Assembly (NCBI RefSeq): GCF_017876625.1
Contig: NZ_JAGIOH010000001.1
Span: forward strand, 3,803,501 to 3,867,500
Source of the DNA: Streptomyces syringium
Lineage (GTDB): Bacteria; Actinomycetota; Actinomycetes; Streptomycetales; Streptomycetaceae
DNA length: 64,000 nt
Direction: 5' to 3'
A program made the translations under genes and the position numbers. The notes below the pieces were generated by a model. That model was not told the origin of the DNA and did not search any database. It saw nothing but the letters and a program-made list of their open reading frames with translations. Shown here in pieces: positions 50,845-59,359 of the stretch. Positions within the stretch are counted from its first letter, which is position 1, and every line of letters begins with the position of its first letter.

Positions 50845-51975
50845 GTGTGGGGAATCACGCCGCCCCGATCTCGACTTTTCCCCACGTGGGGGCACGCTGT
50901 GGGACATTCAGCCGACTCGGCGACCGACCGGACCTGTCTCATCGAAGCCGCTGTCGCCCGCTATGCCGACGGCTTGCGGGAGGCCGGCAATCCGCTCGCG
51001 CTCCGCCCGGAACTGTGGGTCACGTGCGAGAGACAGGCCCGGCAGATCTTCGGTGAGTGCATCGACACCCTGCACGGCACCCAGGTGCGGGTCGCCGAGG
51101 AGGCCGAACTCGCCTCGATGGCACTCGGCGTGCAGCGCTCCTTCGAGAAGGTCCCGCCGATCGACTCGGTGCACGCGGCGCGGCTGCTGTTCGACGTGGG
51201 CGTCGGGACGCTGACCGAGGCCGCCGCGCACCTCCCCGCCGAGCTCGCCCTGTCCCGGAGCCTGACCGCCGTACGGATGCTGCACGACGCGATCTTCACG
51301 CGGGTCAGCGCCGCCGCCATCGGCTACGAGTCGGCGACCCTGCGCGACGTGGGGCAGGCCAGCACCGCCCGCCGCCACCGGATCGCCCGCGATCTGCACG
51401 ACCACATCGGCAGCAGCATCAGCCTGGCGCTGCGCTGCCTCGACCTGTACGCCATGGAGCAGGCGAGCGGGGCGACCCCGCCGCGCGACCGGCTCGCGGA
51501 CGCGCGGCAGGCGCTGCGCGACGTGTTCGGCTTCACCCGCTCCATGGTCAGCGGACTGCGGGTCAACGAGCTGCACGACGGTCTCAAGGAGGAGATCGAC
51601 GCCTACAGCGCCGCCTCCTCCGACCGCCCCGCCGAGGTCCGCTCCCGTATCGACGGCGACGAGTCGTGGCTGCCGGAGCAGACCCGCCAGGAGCTGTTCC
51701 TCGTCGTGCGGGAAGCCCTGCGCAACGCGTTCACCCATGCGAAGGCGGACCGGATCGACGTCGCCGTGCGGATCTACCCCGACGCCGTGCACGCCACCGT
51801 CACCGACGACGGGGTCGGGCTGCCGGAGCGGCGCGACGGCGAGGGCACCGGCCTGAGGGCCATGCGGCAGCGGGTGAGTGCCCTCGGCGGGACGCTGGAG
51901 CTGACCGGCGAGCCCGGCCGGGGGACCCGGGTGCGGCTGCGGATCCCGCTCGACGGGACCGAGGCGGGTGCGTGA
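50845..51975 (+). CDS. NarL-type sensor histidine kinase (soluble)
   Basis: The product is up to 376 residues with no obvious membrane helix. An N-terminal sensor region (30-165) is followed by a HisKA_3 domain with the phospho-accepting His185 in RIARDLHDHIGSSIS and an HATPase domain (VREALRNAFTHAKADRIDV, DDGVGLPE, GTGLRAMRQRVSALGG). It would phosphorylate the response regulator that follows with a 1-base TGATG overlap. The start is uncertain: GTG 50845 is used here, but GTG 50899 has a GGGGG stretch upstream and would leave the palindrome at 50880 in the leader. Confidence 0.9.
   Translation: MWGITPPRSRLFPTWGHAVGHSADSATDRTCLIEAAVARYADGLREAGNPLALRPELWVTCERQARQIFGECIDTLHGTQVRVAEEAELASMALGVQRSFEKVPPIDSVHAARLLFDVGVGTLTEAAAHLPAELALSRSLTAVRMLHDAIFTRVSAAAIGYESATLRDVGQASTARRHRIARDLHDHIGSSISLALRCLDLYAMEQASGATPPRDRLADARQALRDVFGFTRSMVSGLRVNELHDGLKEEIDAYSAASSDRPAEVRSRIDGDESWLPEQTRQELFLVVREALRNAFTHAKADRIDVAVRIYPDAVHATVTDDGVGLPERRDGEGTGLRAMRQRVSALGGTLELTGEPGRGTRVRLRIPLDGTEAGA
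50880..50891. promoter_or_regulatory. 12-bp perfect palindrome at the histidine-kinase 5' end
   Basis: CCCCACGTGGGG is perfectly self-complementary and lies 8 bases before the alternative GTG start of the kinase gene. If that start is used, it could be an operator or a translation-control hairpin. Confidence 0.35.
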
Positions 51976-52625
51976 TGAGCGCGGGAGCGGACACCGGCGG
52001 CGACATCCGGATACTCGCCGTGGACGACCACCGGCTGCTGCGCGAGGCCCTGTGCGAGCTCCTGGAGCTCTACGAGGGGCTGACCGTGGTCGCCCAGGCC
52101 GACGACGGGCCCGGCGGGGTCCGCATGGCGGGCCTGCACCGGCCGGACGTGGTGCTGCTCGACGTGGAGATGCCGGGGCCCGGCCCGCTCGCCAACCTGC
52201 GGGGGATCCGGCAGGCGGCGCCCGGGGCCCGGATCATCATGCTGACGATGCACGACGACCGCAGGCTCATCGACTCGCTGCTGTCCGCGGGGGCGATGGG
52301 CTATCTGCACAAGGAGACCGACCGGGAGGTCCTCGTCGCCGCGATCCGCAGCGCCATGGCGGGCGGCACGATGATGTTCCTGCCGCGTACGTCGGGCTCC
52401 GGGCCGGACCGGGGCCGGGAGCCGGACCCCGCCGACACCCTCACCCTCCGCGAGCGGGAGCTGATGGAGCTGGTCGCGCAGGGGCTGAGCAACCGGCAGA
52501 TCGGCAGCCGCCTCGGCATCACCGAGGGCACGGTCAAGCGCCATCTGCGGAACATCTTCGACAAGCTCGGCGCCACCTCCCGGCTCGACGCGGTCAACCG
52601 GATGCACCCGCCGCGCCGCTACTGA
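51975..52625 (+). CDS. LuxR/NarL-family response regulator
   Basis: A 216-residue protein. The receiver domain (12-125) has the acidic pocket ILAVDDHRLL, the phospho-accepting Asp in VVLLDVEMPG and Lys in YLHKETDRE. The C-terminal helix-turn-helix (150-210) reads LTLRERELMELVAQGLSNRQ, IGSRLGITEGTVKRHLRNIF. Its start overlaps the kinase stop by one base, and it converges on the MFS gene. A 14-base segment at its 3' end is repeated 19 bases downstream. Confidence 0.94.
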   Translation: MSAGADTGGDIRILAVDDHRLLREALCELLELYEGLTVVAQADDGPGGVRMAGLHRPDVVLLDVEMPGPGPLANLRGIRQAAPGARIIMLTMHDDRRLIDSLLSAGAMGYLHKETDREVLVAAIRSAMAGGTMMFLPRTSGSGPDRGREPDPADTLTLRERELMELVAQGLSNRQIGSRLGITEGTVKRHLRNIFDKLGATSRLDAVNRMHPPRRY

Positions 52626-52637
52626 CCGCCCGCGCCG

Positions 52638-54107
52638 CTACTGAGCCGCTGCCGCCCGGGCGGCCCGTTCGCGGCGGTCGGCGACCAGCAGGGCGATCGC
52701 CGGCACGAGGGTGAGCGCGTAGACGGCGAGCAGCCAGCCGAAGGAGTCGGCGAACGCGGCCGGTACGAGCCCGTGGTGGGCCTCGGCGGACCGGTCGAGG
52801 ACGACCGTGACCACGGCGAGGGCGACGGTGCCGCCGATCCGCTGGATCAGGTTGAGCTGCGCCGAGGCGTCCGGGATGGAGCGGGGTTCGATCGATTGGA
52901 AGGCCCGGGTCATGGCCGGCACGATGGTCAGGCCCGTGCCCAGGCCCCGGACGGCGAGGCCGGCGCAGAGCAGCGCGTACGACGTGGTGGACGAGAGCAT
53001 CGTCAGCGGCACGGTCGCCAGCATCGTGAGGACGATGCCGATGACGACGGTGGTGCCGCCGCCGATCTTCTTCATGATCGGGCGGCAGGCCAGGCCCGCG
53101 ACGACGACGCCGATGCCGCCGGCCGACATCAGCAGGCCCGTGGTGACCGCGCTCTCGCCGCGGGCCGACTGGAAGTACAGCGGGATCAGCATCATCGGCG
53201 AGAAGAGGACGAAGCCGAGGCAGAAGATGTTGGTCGCGGCCGTGCGGTAGACGCGGTGCGTGAACAGGCGCAGGTCCAGCAGCGGTGCGCTGCTGCGGAG
53301 CTGGTGCCGGACGAACACGACGCCGCTCAGCACGGCCAGGACCAGCGGCACCAGGAACGCGGGCTGGGCGGACAGGCCCGTATCGGCGAAGGCGTGGACG
53401 GCGAGCACGACGCAGACCGTGCAGGCGGCGGCGGTCACCAGGCCCAGGAAGTCGAAGGAGCGGCCGTCGGCCGGCTCCCCGGCCGGGGTGTCCTTGCGCA
53501 CGAGTCGGACGGCGGCCAGGAGCAGCACGGCGCACAGCGGGATGTTGACGGCGTAGACGGCCCACCAACCCCAGGCGTTGACGAGGAGTCCGCCGACGGT
53601 GGGGCCGAGCAGGGGGCTGATCAGCATGACGCTGCCGTTCAGCGCCTGCACCTGGCCCAGGCGTTCGCGCGGCATGCCGCTGGTGAGCAGGATCGTGGCG
53701 ACGGGGGTGAGCACGCCCGCGGCCGCGCCGGACAGGCCGCGCGCGGCGATCAGTTCGGGGAGCGTCCGGCTGACGGCACAGGCCGCCGAGCCGACGGTGA
53801 ACACGGCGAGGGACGCGATGAACGTGCGGCGGGGGCCGAAGCGGGCGGCCAGCCGGCCCGCGGCCGGCATCAGGGCGACCAGGGCCAGCAGATAGGCCGT
53901 GACGACCCACTGGACCTGGGTGATGGCGCCGAACCGGGCGGAGGTGTCGGCCAGGGAGACGTTGACGATGGTGGTGTCCAGCTGGGCGAGGAAGGCCCCG
54001 CCTATGGACACGGCGATGGTGAACACGGCTGTGCGGGTGGCTTTCGCCGCCGCGGGGGTGGGGCCGGCCGACGGGGCCGGGGGCTCGGTCTGCTGGGTCA
54101 GGGTCAT
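52638..54107 (-). CDS. MFS drug/metabolite exporter (DHA2, 14-helix type)
   Basis: The 489-residue protein has about 14 hydrophobic segments and the DHA2 marks LDTTIVNVSLADTSARF, GRLAARFGPRRTFIASLAVF and GPTVGGLLVNAWGWWAVYAV. Such carriers export antibiotics or other products with protons, so it is the likely efflux and self-protection gene for the cluster. It is the last gene of the leftward operon, 65 bases after the condensation-like gene. The ATG has GAAGGA upstream. Confidence 0.93.
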   Translation of the reverse strand: MTLTQQTEPPAPSAGPTPAAAKATRTAVFTIAVSIGGAFLAQLDTTIVNVSLADTSARFGAITQVQWVVTAYLLALVALMPAAGRLAARFGPRRTFIASLAVFTVGSAACAVSRTLPELIAARGLSGAAAGVLTPVATILLTSGMPRERLGQVQALNGSVMLISPLLGPTVGGLLVNAWGWWAVYAVNIPLCAVLLLAAVRLVRKDTPAGEPADGRSFDFLGLVTAAACTVCVVLAVHAFADTGLSAQPAFLVPLVLAVLSGVVFVRHQLRSSAPLLDLRLFTHRVYRTAATNIFCLGFVLFSPMMLIPLYFQSARGESAVTTGLLMSAGGIGVVVAGLACRPIMKKIGGGTTVVIGIVLTMLATVPLTMLSSTTSYALLCAGLAVRGLGTGLTIVPAMTRAFQSIEPRSIPDASAQLNLIQRIGGTVALAVVTVVLDRSAEAHHGLVPAAFADSFGWLLAVYALTLVPAIALLVADRRERAARAAAAQ

Positions 54108-54172
54108 GCGGGGTCGTCCTTCGGGTGGGTGGCGCCGTCGGTGTCGGTGGTGGCCCGGGAGCCCGTCCCGCC

Positions 54173-55321
54173 CTAGCGGGATTGGAGTGCCTCGGCGACG
54201 TCGGTCAGGAGGGAGCCGGCCGTCTCCCGCGCGCCGGGGCGGTCGCGGCAGGAGAGGGTCAGTTCCGTGGTGTCGCCGACGCGGCAGGCGCTCAGGAACA
54301 TCTCGGCGTACGGGACGAGCATCGGCAGCGTGGAGAAGGAGGTGAGGCGGAAGGCTGGCGTCGAGTAGGTCCGCGCGTCCACCTCGCCGTGGTCGGAGAT
54401 GATCGCCGTGCAGGGGAAGCGGCTGCCGTCGAGTTCCCGGGCCTCGCTCAGGTTGTTGGCGAAGGGGTTGTCGCGCAGGAAGTCCCGGTCGAGGACGGCT
54501 ACCTCGGCCTTGGCGATCAGGGCGCGGACCAGCGTGGAGTGGACGCGTTTCCAGCTGTCGTCGCGCCGCAGGTCGAGGACCATCTGCGAGGTGAGATTGG
54601 CGGTGGAGCGCACCGCCGGGTCGTGGCGGCGCAGGTCCACGGGGACGATCAGACGGCCGGTGTCCGTGGCGAGGTGGCGGGAGAGCGCGGCGGCGGCGCG
54701 GGCCGTGACGCCGGACGGGCCGGCGGTCACCCGGTGGCGCAGCCACAGGGGACGCGTCCCCGCGGGGCCCCGGCCGATGATCGTGGGCAGTCCGGTGAGG
54801 CGGGTGGCTGCGGGGGACGGGGGGACGTCGCCCGCCGCCGCGCGGAAGTGGCCGTCGTCCACCGTGTCCGGGCAGCCGACGGGGTCCTCACCGCGCAGCG
54901 CCCGGAAGAGGTCCGCGATCCACTGCCGCAGGCCGCGCCCGTCGGTGACGATGTGGCTGGCCCGGACGATCAGCTGGGGCCGCTCGCCCGGGATCAGGCC
55001 CACCTCGCAGACGGGACCGGTGACCACGGACAGGTCCCGGTGGAAGAACGGGTCGTCGGAAGTGGTGCCGGTAGGCAGTTCCACGACCTCGGGGACGGTG
55101 CCGGTGGCGCGCCACAGGGCACCGCCGCGGCGTACCGCGAGCCCGGGGCTCGCGAGGGTCGCCGCGCGCGCCGCCTCCCGCAGCGCGTCCGCCTCCAGCG
55201 TGCCCTCCCCCTCCAGCACCATCTGGATCAGCTGGGGGGTGCCGGTGGCGGCGGCGTTGAGGTAGCCGCGTTCGATCGGGGAGATGCGGCGGGTGTACGG
55301 CCGTACGGCGGTGCGGGTCAT
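54173..55321 (-). CDS. Stand-alone condensation-domain-like acyltransferase
   Basis: A 382-residue protein of the chloramphenicol-acetyltransferase-like superfamily that includes NRPS condensation domains and PapA/WES acyltransferases. The active-site motif is RASHIVTDGRGLRQWI (HxxxDG). A second core, DRDFLRDNPFANNLSEAREL, is present near the position of the DFGWG-type loop but is not identical. It probably releases a carrier-bound acyl chain by amide or ester formation with an amine or alcohol. The ATG overlaps the PPTase stop in ATGA, so the two are co-translated. Confidence 0.8.
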   Translation of the reverse strand: MTRTAVRPYTRRISPIERGYLNAAATGTPQLIQMVLEGEGTLEADALREAARAATLASPGLAVRRGGALWRATGTVPEVVELPTGTTSDDPFFHRDLSVVTGPVCEVGLIPGERPQLIVRASHIVTDGRGLRQWIADLFRALRGEDPVGCPDTVDDGHFRAAAGDVPPSPAATRLTGLPTIIGRGPAGTRPLWLRHRVTAGPSGVTARAAAALSRHLATDTGRLIVPVDLRRHDPAVRSTANLTSQMVLDLRRDDSWKRVHSTLVRALIAKAEVAVLDRDFLRDNPFANNLSEARELDGSRFPCTAIISDHGEVDARTYSTPAFRLTSFSTLPMLVPYAEMFLSACRVGDTTELTLSCRDRPGARETAGSLLTDVAEALQSR

Positions 55322-55965
55322 TCCTGCTCCAGGTGGTGGAAGCGCACCGGGGCGGGTGCGTCGCAGGTGAGGGCGAGGTGCAGGGGCTCGGCGCCCTCGG
55401 CCCGCAGGACGAGGGAGCGCACCTGGTAGGTGCCGGTGCCCAGGGGCCGCCAGCCCGGCCGCCACTCGGGCAGCCGGGTTCCGGCGAAGGTCTCCTTGGT
55501 CAGGTGCGAGGCCTTGATGAGCGACTCGCACTCGGCGAAGTCCCGGATGGTGGCCCGCTCCTGGCGGCCCAGCAGATCGCCGAGCCAGCGCAGCGCGTGC
55601 GGCCGGTCGCGCTCGTCCTGGAGGTCCACGCCGATCGCGCGGGCGGCGGGCGCGAAGGCCACGGCGCTGAACTCGCCGCAGTGGGTGACCGACGCGGTCA
55701 CCTCCAGGGCGGGCACGAACCAGCGTTTGTGGGCGTCCCGGACCAGGTCGCCGGGGGTGATCCGGACCCCGTACGTCGCGGCGAGCGCCCGGACGATCAG
55801 GGAGCGGCCCGAGGCGCTGAGCCGCTGCCCCATCCGGTCACGGGGCAGCCGGCGGTGCCGGGAGACCAGGACGTTCACCGCCTCTCCCGGCGCCGCGGGG
55901 CCGTCGGGCGCCAGCGTGTACCCGGTCAGGCCGGGGTCGAGGAGCAAGCCCATCGCGGCGCCCAT
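55318..55965 (-). CDS. 4'-phosphopantetheinyl transferase (Sfp type)
   Basis: A 215-residue member of the Sfp/ACPS superfamily. The metal and CoA-binding core is IGVDLQDERDR (D..E), preceded by SVTHCGEFSAVAFAPA, and the second acidic motif is ECESLIKASHLTKETFAG (E..K). It converts apo-ACP (and perhaps other carriers) to the holo form by adding phosphopantetheine. The start ATG overlaps the ketosynthase gene TGA (TGATG). It is probably dedicated to the ACP encoded in the same operon. Confidence 0.85.
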   Translation of the reverse strand: MGAAMGLLLDPGLTGYTLAPDGPAAPGEAVNVLVSRHRRLPRDRMGQRLSASGRSLIVRALAATYGVRITPGDLVRDAHKRWFVPALEVTASVTHCGEFSAVAFAPAARAIGVDLQDERDRPHALRWLGDLLGRQERATIRDFAECESLIKASHLTKETFAGTRLPEWRPGWRPLGTGTYQVRSLVLRAEGAEPLHLALTCDAPAPVRFHHLEQE

Positions 55966-58280
55966 CACGCCTCCGTGTCGAGGACGGCCGCCGCGTAGCT
56001 GCCGCCGTACGCGAAGCTGGACAGCAGCACGGGGCCGGGGGTGTGGGCGCCGGTGAGGGCGGCGACCAGGCCGAGGGCGCCCGCGCTGCCGTAGGTCTCG
56101 CCGAGCAGGGCCTTCGGGGCGAGCACCGGGCGGCCGGCGAGGCCGGAGAGGCGCAGGGCCGCCTGCTGTGCCAGGTCGACCAGCGGGTGGCCGGACGCGG
56201 CCGAGACGACCGTGGCGATGCGCGCCGGGTCGAGGTCCGCGTCGGCGAGCGCGGTGCGCAGGGAGCGACCCCAGGCCGCGCCGTCCCGGGCGATACGGCC
56301 GATGCCCGCCGCCTCGCCACCGGCTCCGAAGCCGCGGACCCGCGCCAGGACGTCGGCGCCGCGGGCCCGGGCGGCGTCCCGGCTCTCCAGCAGGATCGCG
56401 GCGGCGCCCTCGCTGAGGACGGTGCCGGTGCGCCCGCCGGGCACGATGTGCGCGGACCGGGCGTAGCCGGGCAGCGCCGCCTGGGTGGCGAGGGCCTGCT
56501 CGGGGAACTCGTCGGCGACCACGACCATGATCCGCTCGGCGGCGCCGCGGGCGATGACGCGGGCGGCGAGCTGGAGCGCGAGCACGGAGCTGGTGCCGCC
56601 GTTGGCGATGGTCGCGGTGTAGCCGCGGTAGCGGTGCAGCATCGCGACGTGGCCGGCGGCGGCGTTGACCACGGTGTTGGCGAACAGGGACGGATTGGCC
56701 CCGGTGATGCCCGACCGCACCACACCCTCGTGGAACTGGAGGACCGAGGTCACCGGACCGTAGCCGGTGGCGAAGACGATGCCGGTCGCCTCGGCCTCGG
56801 CCCGCGAGGGCTTGCCGTGGCGCGCGTACAGGTCGCCCACGGCGGACGCGGCGAGCAGGCTCAGCGGGTCCATGCGGCGGGCCCGGCTGGGGTTCGTACC
56901 GCGTGCGGCCGCCTTGATGTCGGCCCGGCCGACGGGCACCTGCCCGATGCCCGCGACCTCCTCGAATGTCTCGAAGCAGGGCCGCCCGTCGGCGAAGGCC
57001 GCGGTGAGCGCGTCGGTGCCGCCCGCGGATCCGGCCAGGCCCGCGATGCCGGTGACGACGACCTCCCAGGCGGCCTCGCGGCGCGGGGGCCGGGAGCCGG
57101 TGAGGCCGGACCGGTTGAGGACGACGGAGGCGTTGTTGCCGCCGAACGCGAAGGAGTTCGACACCACCACGTCGGGGCGCGCCTCGCGGCCGGTGTCCGG
57201 GATGATGTCCAGGCCGAACGGTGAGCCGGCGCCCCGGGTGTTGATGGTGGGCGGCAGCGTGCCCCGGTCGATGGCGAGGGTGCTCACCACGGCCTCCACC
57301 GCGCCGGCCGCGCCGAGGGTGTGGCCGAGGATCGACTTGGTGGAGCTGGCCGGCGGGATGTCCTGGCCGAACAGCTGCTTGAGCGCCTTCGGTTCGGAGG
57401 CGTCGTTGGCGGGAGTACCGGTGCCGTGCAGGTTGAGGTAGTCCACGTCGGCCGGGGTGAGGCCCGCCGTGTCGAGGGCCTGGGCCATGGCGGCGGAGGC
57501 ACCCTTGCCACTGGGGTCGGGCGCGGTCTGGTGGTAGCCGTCGCAGGACAGGCCGTATCCGCCCAGCTCCGCGAGGACGCGGGCGCCGCGCGCGGCGGCC
57601 CGCTCCGCCGACTCCAGGACCATGAACCCGGCGCCCTCCCCGAGGGTGAGGCCGGTGGAGGCGGACAGCGGCGAGCACGGCTCGGCATCCAGGGCGCCGA
57701 GCGCGCTGAAGCCGTACGCGGACAGCTCCGCCAGGGGGTCGACGCCGCCGCACACGACAAGGTCGACGTCGCCCTTCCACAGCAGCTCGGCGGCGTAGCC
57801 GAGCGCCACGGCGCTGGCCGCGCAGGCGTTGGAGAGGACCACGCGCGGGCCGCGCAGGTCGAACTCGGCCGCGATGTAGTCGCCCACGCAGGGCAGTTGG
57901 GAGGCCACCGCCCGGTCGGCGTCCAGTCTTCCCTCCCGGACGAGGGTGCGGTGGGTGGCCTCCAGGGTCGGCATGGCGCCGAGGCTGGAGCCCACCACCA
58001 CGGCCACCCGGTCGCGGTCCACGGTGTCGAGGTCGAGGCCGCTGCCGTGCAGGGCCTCGCGGATCGCGGTGGCCGCGAGGGCGTAGCAGCGGTCCAGGTC
58101 GGCGGGCTGCTCGGCGGTGACCATCCCGGCCCAGTCGGTGAGCAGCTCGGAGGTGTCGAAGAGGGTGTTGGTGCGGATGCCGGTGGTTCCGGCCGCGATG
58201 GACGACCAGCCCTTCTCCAGGTCGTCACCGGCTCCGGTGATCAGTCCGAGCCCGGTCAGGGCGATACGCGGTGGTGTCAT
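55965..58280 (-). CDS. Fused ketosynthase and chain-length-factor-like polyketide synthase subunit
   Basis: The product is 771 residues with two beta-ketoacyl synthase units in one chain. Residues 1-395 form a complete KS with catalytic Cys153 (SNACAAS), His285 (NLHGTGTP) and His320 (ILGHTLGAAGA). Residues about 405-771 form a second KS-like unit without a catalytic Cys (the aligned stretch TIANGGTSS has Gly at that position). His is replaced by Ala in VVSAASGHP, and Glu728 replaces His in LLGETYGSAGAL, as in chain-length-factor (KS-beta) subunits. Type II systems normally have separate genes. It is the likely chain elongation machine of the cluster. Confidence 0.92.
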   Translation of the reverse strand: MTPPRIALTGLGLITGAGDDLEKGWSSIAAGTTGIRTNTLFDTSELLTDWAGMVTAEQPADLDRCYALAATAIREALHGSGLDLDTVDRDRVAVVVGSSLGAMPTLEATHRTLVREGRLDADRAVASQLPCVGDYIAAEFDLRGPRVVLSNACAASAVALGYAAELLWKGDVDLVVCGGVDPLAELSAYGFSALGALDAEPCSPLSASTGLTLGEGAGFMVLESAERAAARGARVLAELGGYGLSCDGYHQTAPDPSGKGASAAMAQALDTAGLTPADVDYLNLHGTGTPANDASEPKALKQLFGQDIPPASSTKSILGHTLGAAGAVEAVVSTLAIDRGTLPPTINTRGAGSPFGLDIIPDTGREARPDVVVSNSFAFGGNNASVVLNRSGLTGSRPPRREAAWEVVVTGIAGLAGSAGGTDALTAAFADGRPCFETFEEVAGIGQVPVGRADIKAAARGTNPSRARRMDPLSLLAASAVGDLYARHGKPSRAEAEATGIVFATGYGPVTSVLQFHEGVVRSGITGANPSLFANTVVNAAAGHVAMLHRYRGYTATIANGGTSSVLALQLAARVIARGAAERIMVVVADEFPEQALATQAALPGYARSAHIVPGGRTGTVLSEGAAAILLESRDAARARGADVLARVRGFGAGGEAAGIGRIARDGAAWGRSLRTALADADLDPARIATVVSAASGHPLVDLAQQAALRLSGLAGRPVLAPKALLGETYGSAGALGLVAALTGAHTPGPVLLSSFAYGGSYAAAVLDTEA

Positions 58281-58290
58281 GGCCGCTGCC

Positions 58291-59331
58291 TCAGGCGATC
58301 TTGCTGGTGAGGGAGCGGGCGATGACCCGGGGCAGCGTCGCGGTGCGCAGCGGTCGCGCGTCGCCCGCCTCGTCCTCGGCCGTCAGCTCCAGGCCGGGCA
58401 CCCAGAAGGGGGCGTCGAGCAGCGTCAGGACCAGCTCCTCCTCCGGGTTGGCGGCGGGCGCCTGGTGCAGGACGGTGCCGACCTGCCGGCCGGCCGCGGT
58501 CAGCGGCGTGCCCGGCGTGAAGCGGCTGCCGACCGGGGCGACGAGAGCGGTCAGGCGGGCGTCCGACTCGGTCGGCGCGACCAGGCCGTCGGAGCCATGG
58601 AACTCACCGATCCGGTTCCAGTCGATCATCCAGGCCACGTCGGCCCGGCCGACGGTCAGGCCGCCGAATCCGGCGTCGTACAGGCCCATCCCGGCCTCGG
58701 CCTGCATCCGGGCCAGGGCGTCGGTGCCGACCTCGGCACCGCCCTGCTCGGCGACGGCGGCGAGCACCGCCTCGTGGACGGCCTGCGGGGCGTCGGACAG
58801 CAGCAGGTAGCCGTACTCACCGGTGGAGCCGACGCGGGCCAGGTGGGCGGTGGCGCCGGGAGCGGCATCCGTGGACTCGGTGACGGCGTGCAGGGTCAGG
58901 CCGGAGATGTCGAAGTCCACGAAGGCGGCCGCGACCGACCAGGCGGTGGGGCCCTCGAAGGCGGTGGCGCCCCAGCCCTCGGGGGAAACCTCGACGGTGA
59001 CACCGGAAGGCTCGAACTGCGCGAGGTAAGCGCCGAGTTCGTCGGCCGTCGCGGCGGTGCGCGGCAGCAGCCACGACTCGTCGCCGATCTCGAAGTGCAG
59101 CAGGATCGCGAACGGCGTCCCGTCGGCGTTCAGCGCCAGCACCTCGCGGACCGTGTCCGGCTCCACGTAGTCGGCGGACTTGGCGAGGAAGCCGTCCAGG
59201 AAGGTCAGCCGGTCGTCACCGGTCAGCCGGACCAGCGGGGCGGTGACGCGGTAGGCGCCGACGGCGGTGCGCAGGGTGGCGTAGTCGTCGGTGGCGGTGC
59301 GGTCGGCCGGGGCGAGGGTGGTGGCGGTCAT
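58291..59331 (-). CDS. GcvT/YgfZ-like folate-binding-fold protein
   Basis: The product is 346 residues with the aminomethyltransferase (glycine-cleavage T protein) fold: RLTGDDRLTFLDGFLAKSAD, the central EYGYLLLSDAPQAVHEAVLA, the RMQAEAGMGLYDAGFGGLTV block, and a C-terminal barrel ending RVIARSLTSKIA. Family members bind tetrahydrofolate and move or remove one-carbon units; YgfZ supports iron-sulfur work. Residues for a specific methyl transfer cannot be assigned. It lies 10 bases after the KS stop on the same transcript, which is unusual in a polyketide locus. The start ATG has only a weak ribosome site. Confidence 0.75.
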   Translation of the reverse strand: MTATTLAPADRTATDDYATLRTAVGAYRVTAPLVRLTGDDRLTFLDGFLAKSADYVEPDTVREVLALNADGTPFAILLHFEIGDESWLLPRTAATADELGAYLAQFEPSGVTVEVSPEGWGATAFEGPTAWSVAAAFVDFDISGLTLHAVTESTDAAPGATAHLARVGSTGEYGYLLLSDAPQAVHEAVLAAVAEQGGAEVGTDALARMQAEAGMGLYDAGFGGLTVGRADVAWMIDWNRIGEFHGSDGLVAPTESDARLTALVAPVGSRFTPGTPLTAAGRQVGTVLHQAPAANPEEELVLTLLDAPFWVPGLELTAEDEAGDARPLRTATLPRVIARSLTSKIA

Positions 59332-59359
59332 GATCTGTGGTGCCTTTCGGATGAACGGT

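Noticed and set aside
55968..57780. Long Arg/Pro-rich extension upstream of the PPTase frame
   Set aside because: It lies out of frame across the KS-CLF gene; only the part after the TGATG overlap shows a real protein family.
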